Source of the DNA: an uncultured Porphyromonadaceae bacterium
GTDB taxonomy: Bacteria; Bacteroidota; Bacteroidia; Bacteroidales; Muribaculaceae
Length of the DNA: 32,964 nt
Reading direction: 5' to 3'
Assembly (NCBI GenBank): GCA_947174515.1
Contig: CAMWJD010000004.1
Coordinates: 1-32,964 of the forward strand
Under the pieces are notes generated by a model. It was not told the DNA's origin. It ran no database searches and saw only the letters and a list, made by a program, of their open reading frames with translations. The translations under genes and the position numbers were made by a program. Positions 22,533 through 29,959 of the stretch are shown one piece after another. Every line of letters begins with the position of its first letter. Position 1 is the stretch's first letter.

Positions 22533-25346
22533 TTATTCCGCTGCCGGTTTTCCAACCATTATTACCTCGATCTCGTTCTTACCGTCGTAGACATTCTTAA
22601 GGAACTTGTTGAAGTCATCAAGAGTAAGAGACTGGAGAGCTTCTATATAGCCTTCATGAGTGTTGGCTCCGCGCTCTGCATTCATAATGCAGCCTGTCCA
22701 GTAACTGTTGGTCTTTGAATTGATCTCATACTGCTTGATAGCTGCTTCTTTCACTTTATTAAAGTGATCAGCCTTCGCGCCATTCTTGAGTAAATCGTTG
22801 AGTTCCTTTTCGGCACGAGCCTCAAGGCGTTCGAGTTTTTCTTCTGCAGTCTGATAGAAGTATTGCAGTTGCCAAAGATTAGTCTGGTAATTGAAACCGG
22901 ATCCTACACTGGCACCATATGTGCCACCTTCATCTTCACGGAGAGTCTCAATGAATATCATATCAAGCACCTCGCCCATGAGATCTACCATGATGCCATT
23001 CTTCACGTCCCATTTCAAGTTGGAACCGGAATAGAGATTAAACACTTGAGTAACCGGAGACTCCATAGACTGGTCGAATTTGTCTTCCACTTTTCCACTT
23101 ACCGGCTTGAGGTCAGTCAGCACCTTGGCAGAAGTAGCCTTTCCTTTTGAAGGAAGCGAAGCGATATACTGTTCAAGAACCGGACGCAAAGTCGCTTCAT
23201 CTATGTTGCCTACGAAGATGAAAGTATAGTCAGCTGCATTTTCCAAAGACTTCTTAGCCATCGAAAGCATGTTGCCGTAGTTTGCTTGCTTGAGTACTTC
23301 AACGTCGACGGGCATCATCAAAGGATTATCTCCGTAGACAGCCTTGCTCAGACGCTTGCCGAAGATTGTATTTGGAAGTTTTGATTGGGCTTCATAGATA
23401 GGAATAATCTTGTCAATCTGCGATTGATATGTTGTCTCATCAGGATTCAGTTCAGTGAAATATGCGTAGATCACTTCTGCAAGAGTATTGAAATCCTTTA
23501 CGCTTGAATTTCCTTCAAGCACGTCAGTGTAGCCATTGACGGCATATCCGAGAGAGACAGTCTTTCCTGCAAGATACTTCCTCATGGTGTTGACATCAAA
23601 GTTGCCGAGTTTTGAAAGTTCTACCGCATCATTGATCATCAGCACATCAGCTGCCTGAGCTTTCGAATACATTTGCTTTCCACCGTTACGGAATGCTACT
23701 ACTCTGATTTCGTCTGCCTTGAAGTCGGTGTTCTTAAGGATCACCTTCACCCCGTTGGAAAGAGTGAATTCAGTAGTGCCCATAAGGGGATTGTCAGAGG
23801 AAGATTTTATTGAACCTTTCTTGGGAAGTTTGGCAATTAGAGGTTCCGTGATCACTTCATCCACATATGCCTCATACTCTGCATTGATTGTTCCCTCAAG
23901 AGCAGCAATCATTTCATCTTCCTTCATAGGAGTGATATTATCTTTCAAGGGTTGATTGACTACGATCACCTGATTTTCCGCAGTCAGAAGTTGCTGCCCT
24001 ATTTGATTGTATGCTTCGACAGGAAGCATCGGGATTATTTGCTTGGCAAGTTGAAGTTCTACTTCAATACCGGGAGTAGCCTCATTATCGATAAAATGAC
24101 GTATAAGTTCGCGACCATATGTTTCGCTATATGTCTTGTCTTTCTCATTGAAAGTTTTTTCAAGTGTATTCAAGAGTTCTGCATTTGCTCTTTCAAGTTC
24201 AGAAGAAGAGAAACCGGTCTTGCAGGCACGAGCCACTACACCCATCGCAGCATTATAAGCGGAGAGCACATCATCTTTCGGGACCACTGTAATTTCAAAA
24301 GCATCTTTTGTGGCAGCCACGAGAAATTCTCCCAGCCTCACTTGTGCTCCGGCATAAGGGCACTGGGGATCAAGAGCATATTCGGAAATACGATTTTGAA
24401 GCATATCAATGAAAATATTCTTCATAATAGCATCTGACATATAGCCTTCTACTGAATTTCGCATTTCCCAAGGCATCTTATCCTGCTTGAAATATGTCTG
24501 CACAATAGTCCTGTCAAGTTCAGGATCCTGAAACAGAACAAATATAGGTTCTTTGTTATCGCTGATATCCACATATTCACGAGGAGCGGCATCTTCCGGC
24601 ATCTTGACAGTTGAGAAGAGGTCCTTGACTTTCTTTTCCATTTCTTCCGCATCAAAATCACCGACAATCACAATTCCTTGCTGATCCGGACGATACCATT
24701 TTTTATAGTAGGCTCGAAGCACTTCCGGCTTAAAGTTCATCACTACCTCCATCTTGCCGATTGGCATCTGCTGATACTGATATTCCTTAAAAATCTGAGG
24801 AAGAATCGTAGTGTACATTCTTGTGCCTACGTCATTTCTGGATCGCCATTCTTCGTTGATCACACCCCTCTCTGCATCTATCTCTGATTCTTCAAGCAGA
24901 ATACCGTCGCACCAGTCGCGGATCACAAGAAGAACGCTATCCATCAGAGGCTTGTCTGTTGTGATGACATTGTTGATATTATACACTGTTTCATCGAAAC
25001 CGGTATAAGCGTTGATATCTGCCCCAAAACGGATACCCTTGCTCTGGAGATAATTGAGCATCGCCTTACCGGGATAGTGAGTGATACCATTGAACGCCAT
25101 ATGTTCAAGGAAGTGAGCAAGACCAAGTTGGTCTTGATTTTCAAGAGCGCTACCTACTTTCTGAGCTATGTAGAAGTTTGCTCGTTCTTTAGGTTGCTCA
25201 TTGTGTAAGATGTAATAGGTCAATCCATTCGGAAGCACACCAGTCTTGACCTCAGATTTGAGCGGCAGCGGAGTAATGGGCATCTGCTGCGCAAAAGCAA
25301 CCACAAACATCAGGATGAGGGTTGCCAGACTCGTTAGTCTTTTCAT
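22533..25346 (-). CDS. M16 family (pitrilysin-type) zinc protease, exported
   Basis: This 937-residue protein has a signal peptide (MKRLTSLATLILMFVVAFAQ). The inverted zinc motif HFLEH (H78, E81, H82) and the downstream ERGVINEEW segment with the third ligand glutamate mark the active N-terminal half. A second M16 domain occupies the C-terminal half without the zinc motif, as expected for a two-domain (about 100 kDa) pitrilysin-like enzyme. It probably degrades peptides in the periplasm. It lies upstream of the M3 peptidase in the same direction. The upstream gap holds the 9-bp repeat array. Confidence 0.94.
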   Translation of the reverse strand: MKRLTSLATLILMFVVAFAQQMPITPLPLKSEVKTGVLPNGLTYYILHNEQPKERANFYIAQKVGSALENQDQLGLAHFLEHMAFNGITHYPGKAMLNYLQSKGIRFGADINAYTGFDETVYNINNVITTDKPLMDSVLLVIRDWCDGILLEESEIDAERGVINEEWRSRNDVGTRMYTTILPQIFKEYQYQQMPIGKMEVVMNFKPEVLRAYYKKWYRPDQQGIVIVGDFDAEEMEKKVKDLFSTVKMPEDAAPREYVDISDNKEPIFVLFQDPELDRTIVQTYFKQDKMPWEMRNSVEGYMSDAIMKNIFIDMLQNRISEYALDPQCPYAGAQVRLGEFLVAATKDAFEITVVPKDDVLSAYNAAMGVVARACKTGFSSSELERANAELLNTLEKTFNEKDKTYSETYGRELIRHFIDNEATPGIEVELQLAKQIIPMLPVEAYNQIGQQLLTAENQVIVVNQPLKDNITPMKEDEMIAALEGTINAEYEAYVDEVITEPLIAKLPKKGSIKSSSDNPLMGTTEFTLSNGVKVILKNTDFKADEIRVVAFRNGGKQMYSKAQAADVLMINDAVELSKLGNFDVNTMRKYLAGKTVSLGYAVNGYTDVLEGNSSVKDFNTLAEVIYAYFTELNPDETTYQSQIDKIIPIYEAQSKLPNTIFGKRLSKAVYGDNPLMMPVDVEVLKQANYGNMLSMAKKSLENAADYTFIFVGNIDEATLRPVLEQYIASLPSKGKATSAKVLTDLKPVSGKVEDKFDQSMESPVTQVFNLYSGSNLKWDVKNGIMVDLMGEVLDMIFIETLREDEGGTYGASVGSGFNYQTNLWQLQYFYQTAEEKLERLEARAEKELNDLLKNGAKADHFNKVKEAAIKQYEINSKTNSYWTGCIMNAERGANTHEGYIEALQSLTLDDFNKFLKNVYDGKNEIEVIMVGKPAAE

Positions 25347-25383
25347 ATTGTTATTATTGTTTAAGAATTATATTTTATTCTTT

Positions 25384-25490
25384 TTAGTCTAATTGTCTTA
25401 TAAGTCCTATTAGTCTTATAAGTGCTATTAGTCCAATTAGATTTATAAGACTTACAAGATTTATAAATCATACAAATCCCATAAGTCCTA
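25384..25490. repeat. 9-bp period array of near-palindromic units (about 12 copies)
   Basis: Twelve successive units of nine bases (one of eight) include TTAGTCTAA, TAAGTCCTA, TTAGTCTTA, TAAGTGCTA, TTAGTCCAA and TAAGACTTA. Most fit TWAGnCTWA, which is its own reverse complement. It fills the gap between the cyclo-ligase and M16 genes. The same unit type occurs at 71-106. Confidence 0.85.
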
Positions 25491-25521
25491 TATTAAGTTA
25501 GACGCAAGAACATACAAAAAA

Positions 25522-26064
25522 TTACATTTTTATTATAGTTTTTTGCGTAATTATCATATCCATCGCTACATCGTGAGGCTCAGAGGGTATGCTGTCGAAG
25601 AGTTGAAACTCATATCCAACCCCGATTTTTGTTGCTTTTGACGTCGCAAGAAGTCTGTCATAAAATCCCTTACCCCTTCCAAGACGATTCCCTTTGCGGT
25701 CGAAGGCTACAGCAGGGATTATCATAAGCTCCATGTCATCTACATCCGCACAATCATTGCCTGTAGGCTCTTCTATATGAAAGGATCCGAGCTCCAATCT
25801 TGATTCCTCATATGGAAGAATATCAAGATTCACACCATTTACACGCGGAAGAAAAAATCTCTTCCTGTCACGCCATTTCCTCAGAAACTTTATAGTAGAA
25901 AGCTCATCGGGCAATGAATGATACATCAATATATTCTCAGCCATTATAAAAGCTGCTGTTTTCTCCAATTTCGAAAACACCTCTTCCGCCGCACTCTCCT
26001 TCTCCCTTTCCAAGAGCATCATGCGGAGATCCTTTATCTTTCTGCGAATTTCCGATTTATCCAT
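25522..26064 (-). CDS. 5-formyltetrahydrofolate cyclo-ligase
   Basis: This 180-residue protein is of the YgfA/MTHFS family, which uses ATP to convert 5-formyltetrahydrofolate to 5,10-methenyltetrahydrofolate in the cytoplasm. The family signature RLGRGKGFYDRLL (about 127-139) is intact, as are the N-terminal basic helix (KSEIRRKIKDLR) and the C-terminal PHDVAMDMIITQ. The first ATG is kept because the N-terminal helix aligns with family members, although this makes it overlap the S41 protease gene by 31 bp. The overlap suggests translational coupling. Confidence 0.93.
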   Translation of the reverse strand: MDKSEIRRKIKDLRMMLLEREKESAAEEVFSKLEKTAAFIMAENILMYHSLPDELSTIKFLRKWRDRKRFFLPRVNGVNLDILPYEESRLELGSFHIEEPTGNDCADVDDMELMIIPAVAFDRKGNRLGRGKGFYDRLLATSKATKIGVGYEFQLFDSIPSEPHDVAMDMIITQKTIIKM

Positions 26065-27758
26065 AACTCTTTATTTTCGTGTGTTTTATATAGATTAAGT
26101 TTCTTATTTATCATTTCAGAACCTCCGTCTTTAACGGGCACGAGCGATACTCCGGTCTTTCCGTCCTTCAGCATATCGATCGCTTTCTTGACAGTCACGT
26201 CTTCATGATTCAGCATCTGAATCATTCCGTTATAACCAAGCACGTTGCGGGCTATCTGTGCCTTAAGAAGGTTAAGTATGAGTCCTCGGCTACGATTGAT
26301 ATAATACCATCTTGCCGGCACACCGTTTTGCGCAGCAAAATCTACGAAGCCCTCAAGCAATGTCTGATCGCGCGGAATAATCCGTTCAAGTTCCTCTGTG
26401 GTCTTGACATTCTGAGTAAGACTCCGATATTTTTCCGCCACCCGGAATGCATATTTGGTAATCAGACCCTTATTACTTACATTTACATAATATGATGAGT
26501 ATCCCGTAGTGTCTTCCGGCACGAAGATGTCGGGCATAATGCCCCCGCCTCCATAGACTTTTCTTCCGCCGTTGGTAAGATAAAGTTTACTTTTATCAAG
26601 TTTTATGCTGTCGGCATTATAGAATTCTCCATGTTCGAACCGGTCTATGATATCCATCACATACTTTCCGTCTTCACCTCTTTCATAGGGCTTTTGGATG
26701 CATCTGCCCGACGGAGTATAATATCTCGCCACTGTCAGACGTATCGCGCTGCTGTCGGGAAGCTCTATCTGATGCTGCACAAGACCTTTGCCAAATGAAC
26801 GACGACCTATGACGAGCCCCCTGTCGTTATCTTGAATAGCGCCCGCAAATATTTCTGATGCTGACGCAGAGTATTCATCTATCAAAACTGCAAGAGGAAT
26901 ATTTTGGAAATGTCCGTCGCCATCACTCATGGCTAAGCTGCGGTTTTCACTTAACTTACCGTTTGTGCTGACAATAATACGATCGTCGGGTAGAAATTCA
27001 TTCGCCATCAAGATGACCTGATCAAGAAATCCTCCGGAATTTCCTCTTAAATCAATTATCAGACTCTTGGCACCCTGAGCCTCAAGCTGACGAAGAGCCA
27101 TATAGAATTCTTCAAAAGTATTCCTACCGAATTTTGAAACTTTAAGATAACCTACCCCTTTTTCATGATCAGCAATATAAATAGCGTCTACACTATTTAC
27201 CGGTATATCATCTCTGACAACTTCAAAATCCAATAATTTTTCTGAATTCGAACGTTTTACTTTTAATGACACTTTCGTCCCTTTCGGGCCTCGGAGTGTC
27301 TTGAATACGTTGTCCTGGGTCGCTTTTTTCCCTGTAAGTATCGAATCATTGGCAGCTACTATCTTATCACCGTTCATCAATCCGACTTTTTCAGCAGGGC
27401 CTCCGGCTATCACATCAACCACTACAACGGAATCATTGACTATCTGGAAAGAAACGCCGACTCCCGAAAAATGTCCTTCCATATCCTCATTCGTAGACTT
27501 CAGCTCTTCAGAGGTGAAATAGACGGAATGTGGGTCAAGACCCTGAAGAAGTTCTGGAACCACGGATGCCAGCAATGAATCCACATCGATTTTATCTACA
27601 TATTCATTTTCTATCAAATCGATTATAGTCCTCAACTTGGTTTCAGCCGGCGAAAGACGACTTACGGAAAGATATTTTCCGATAAAGATACCACCGGAAA
27701 GGCCCAAAGCCAATACCAGCGGTATTAATACATATCCTATGTTTCTTTTATTGCTCAT
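26034..27758 (-). CDS. S41 family C-terminal processing protease (CtpA/Prc-like)
   Basis: This 574-residue protein has an N-terminal membrane anchor (about 8-28), an N-terminal S41 helical region, a PDZ domain (about 95-170, GVGVSFQIVNDS onward) and the S41 core. The catalytic serine is about S299 in EYSASASEIFAG and the lysine about K324 in RRSFGKGLVQ; the spacing of 25 equals that in E. coli Prc. It cleaves proteins near their C-termini in the periplasm. It starts 5 bp after the dCMP deaminase stop and overlaps the cyclo-ligase gene, so it is part of a tight operon. The C-terminal extension of about 200 residues is usual in Bacteroidetes members. Confidence 0.95.
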   Translation of the reverse strand: MSNKRNIGYVLIPLVLALGLSGGIFIGKYLSVSRLSPAETKLRTIIDLIENEYVDKIDVDSLLASVVPELLQGLDPHSVYFTSEELKSTNEDMEGHFSGVGVSFQIVNDSVVVVDVIAGGPAEKVGLMNGDKIVAANDSILTGKKATQDNVFKTLRGPKGTKVSLKVKRSNSEKLLDFEVVRDDIPVNSVDAIYIADHEKGVGYLKVSKFGRNTFEEFYMALRQLEAQGAKSLIIDLRGNSGGFLDQVILMANEFLPDDRIIVSTNGKLSENRSLAMSDGDGHFQNIPLAVLIDEYSASASEIFAGAIQDNDRGLVIGRRSFGKGLVQHQIELPDSSAIRLTVARYYTPSGRCIQKPYERGEDGKYVMDIIDRFEHGEFYNADSIKLDKSKLYLTNGGRKVYGGGGIMPDIFVPEDTTGYSSYYVNVSNKGLITKYAFRVAEKYRSLTQNVKTTEELERIIPRDQTLLEGFVDFAAQNGVPARWYYINRSRGLILNLLKAQIARNVLGYNGMIQMLNHEDVTVKKAIDMLKDGKTGVSLVPVKDGGSEMINKKLNLYKTHENKELWINRKFAER

Positions 27759-27763
27759 TAATA

Positions 27764-28207
27764 TTAATCTTTTTCAAGAGGCATATGCACTACTTCAATC
27801 CCGGCTTTCTTAAGCAAATCAAGTCCGTCTTGAATTCTATACAAGTCTGAAAACACTACTCTTTTTATTCCGGACTGTATAATAAGTTTACTACATTCCA
27901 TACATGGTGAGGCAGTGACATATAGCGTAGAGCCTTCGCTTGAATTATTGCTCCTTGCCACTTTTGTGATGGCATTTGCTTCAGCATGCAGCACATATGG
28001 GAATGTCACATTGTTTTCCTCGCATACGTTTGGAAATCCTGATGGAGTGCCATTAAAACCGTCGGAAATAATCATGTTGTCCCTCACTATCAAGGCTCCT
28101 ACTTTTCGACGGACACAATAAGAATTTTCACTCCATATTTGTGCCATGCGCAGATAGCGCTCATCAAGCGAGCGCTGCTTATCTACATTATATATATTGT
28201 CCGGCAT
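27764..28207 (-). CDS. dCMP deaminase family protein
   Basis: This 147-residue zinc-dependent cytidine/deoxycytidylate deaminase has the catalytic HAEANA (H74, E76) and the zinc cysteines in PCMECSK (C102, C105). The FNGTPSGFPN segment is typical of dCMP deaminases, which make dUMP for thymidylate synthesis; ComEB-like proteins are close relatives. It is cytoplasmic. It lies 22 bp after trxB and 5 bp before the S41 protease gene, on the same strand. Confidence 0.94.
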   Translation of the reverse strand: MPDNIYNVDKQRSLDERYLRMAQIWSENSYCVRRKVGALIVRDNMIISDGFNGTPSGFPNVCEENNVTFPYVLHAEANAITKVARSNNSSEGSTLYVTASPCMECSKLIIQSGIKRVVFSDLYRIQDGLDLLKKAGIEVVHMPLEKD

Positions 28208-28229
28208 AAAAAAGATATTTTGAAGGGGA

Positions 28230-29180
28230 CTATAATTCAGAATGATCCGTTAGAAAATGTTCAGCATCAAGAGCAGCTTTCGCGCCGCTTCCAGCCGCTA
28301 CAATTGCTTGCCGATATCTTGGATCTGCCACATCGCCGGCGGCAAATACGCCTTCTACACTTGTCTCAGTCGTGTCTCCTTTCACTTTAATATATCCCTG
28401 TGCATCAAGCTCAAGCTGCCCCTTAAGGAATTCTGTATTAGGATTATGGCCGATTCCGAGGAAGAATCCGTCGATCTTGATATCAAAGTGATCCTCCTGT
28501 TCGGTTCCTTTTGCTCTTACCACATGAGCACCTTCCACAACTTGATCGCCGAAAAGACCTGTCACATTACATTCAAACAGAATCTCAATATTCGGTGTGT
28601 TAACCACTCTCTTACGCATTACATCGCTGGCTCTCAGGAATGATTTACGCACGATTAAATACACCTTATTGCATAGAGAAGAAAGATAAAGAGCCTCTTC
28701 GCAGGCCGTGTCGCCACCTCCTACGACAGCAACATCCTTTTTGCGGTAAAAGAATCCGTCGCAGACCGCACATGCGCTTACTCCCATTCCCTGATACTTT
28801 ATCTCATCAGGGATACCGAGATATTTTGCACTTGCTCCCGTACTGATTATGACAGTGTTGGCAGTTATCTCCTCGCCATGATCATCTATCGCTATGAACG
28901 GACGTTTTGAAAGATCGATGCTTTCAATATTGCGCGGACGCACTTCAGCACCAAATCTCTCTGCCTGCTTCCGCAACTGATCCATCATCTCCATCCCTCC
29001 TACGCCATCAGGATATCCGGGGAAATTCTCAATTTCAGTGGTCTGGGTAAGCTGACCGCCGGGTTGGTTGCCTTCATAGATCAATGGAGTAAGATTGGCC
29101 CTGCCGGCATAAATCCCGGCTGTATATCCGGCCGGGCCGGATCCTATAACAAGTACTTTTGCAGTAGTCATAATATTCAT
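28230..29180 (-). CDS. trxB: Thioredoxin reductase
   Basis: This 316-residue FAD- and NADPH-dependent enzyme reduces thioredoxin in the cytoplasm. It has the FAD-binding GSGPAGYTAG (about 13-22), the redox-active CAVC (C137, C140) and the NADPH-binding GGGDTACEEA segment. A start at the fourth codon (MTTAKVL) is also possible and fits the family length better. About 120 bp of AT-rich sequence separates it from the lolA-like gene; I see no consensus promoter there. Its likely partner trxA is at 9261-9572. Confidence 0.97.
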   Translation of the reverse strand: MNIMTTAKVLVIGSGPAGYTAGIYAGRANLTPLIYEGNQPGGQLTQTTEIENFPGYPDGVGGMEMMDQLRKQAERFGAEVRPRNIESIDLSKRPFIAIDDHGEEITANTVIISTGASAKYLGIPDEIKYQGMGVSACAVCDGFFYRKKDVAVVGGGDTACEEALYLSSLCNKVYLIVRKSFLRASDVMRKRVVNTPNIEILFECNVTGLFGDQVVEGAHVVRAKGTEQEDHFDIKIDGFFLGIGHNPNTEFLKGQLELDAQGYIKVKGDTTETSVEGVFAAGDVADPRYRQAIVAAGSGAKAALDAEHFLTDHSEL

Positions 29181-29300
29181 TTCTTTATTTATGTGCTTTC
29201 AGATAATTTATCAGCAAGCCGTTATTTTTATATTTTCTAAATTTATAACAATCGGAAACGATAATATTTCAGTATATATCGTTTTTTTTCATAAAATTCA

Positions 29301-29921
29301 TTATCTTAGGTCCACAATCTCCGCTTTGGGATATTTTTTCATTGGATATACGAATGTCGCATCCGCAAGTTTTTGTCCGGTTTTGACTTGTGAGATCGAG
29401 ACAGTCACTTTCTGTCCGTTAGATGGGACAATCACAAGCCTTGAAGGGAAAACAGCCCCGTCAGGAATCATCACGTGCACACTTTTATAGCCCAACCTCC
29501 TTGATTTAGGGGTCAACACAATTGTCTTGCTTCCTTTTGTCTGTCCTTTCGCAAACGCAGCCGTGAAGTTGGCGGAATATGAATTGACTATCGAAAGCGG
29601 ATTAGCTTCAGCCACTTCCTGCAGTGTAGGATTCATCAGTGTAGTCTCTGCATTTTTTGCATTATAAGTCCACATACTTTTTCCATCATACCATGTAGAG
29701 GTTGAAGAGGTCTGAAGTGCAAATTTCTTGCCTGCAGCCTGAATGGTACCGGCCACTTTCTGAGATCCGTAATTCAAGGTAAAAGATGCCGTCAAGCCGG
29801 ATGTGCCATTTATGGCAGCTGCCGCTTTCCTTAACAGTCCATCTGCAGTCTCAGCTCCGGTTGCCGAAAATACCGCTCCCAGCATCACTATCAATCCCAA
29901 TATATGTTTTATTCTCATCAT
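29301..29921 (-). CDS. LolA-like outer-membrane lipoprotein carrier
   Basis: This 206-residue exported protein has a signal peptide (about 1-22, cleavage near SATGA). The LolA-like fold is suggested by ASFTLNYGSQKVAGTIQAAG, KFALQTSSTSTWYDGKSMWT and the NPLSIVNSYSANF segment. Such proteins ferry lipoproteins across the periplasm to the outer membrane. The position directly downstream of ftsK is common in Bacteroidetes. Sequence similarity to E. coli LolA is low, so the role is inferred from family and context. The start has two adjacent ATGs; either may be used. Confidence 0.85.
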   Translation of the reverse strand: MMRIKHILGLIVMLGAVFSATGAETADGLLRKAAAAINGTSGLTASFTLNYGSQKVAGTIQAAGKKFALQTSSTSTWYDGKSMWTYNAKNAETTLMNPTLQEVAEANPLSIVNSYSANFTAAFAKGQTKGSKTIVLTPKSRRLGYKSVHVMIPDGAVFPSRLVIVPSNGQKVTVSISQVKTGQKLADATFVYPMKKYPKAEIVDLR

Positions 29922-29959
29922 TAATCTTTAATATTTAATATTTTATATTTTATATTTAA
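29922..29959. repeat. AT-rich 14-bp repeat between ftsK and the lolA-like gene
   Basis: AATCTTTAATATTT (29923-29936) and AATATTTTATATTT (29937-29950) each differ by one base from the 14-mer AATCTTTTATATTT found before dnaE at 13643-13656. A partial third unit follows. It fills the whole gap between the two genes. Confidence 0.7.

Noticed and set aside
29257-29289. Hairpin ACGATA/TATCGT followed by eight T on the plus strand
   Set aside because: Only a 7-bp AT-rich stem, and the T run is on the wrong strand for the minus-strand genes around it; no plus-strand gene ends here.
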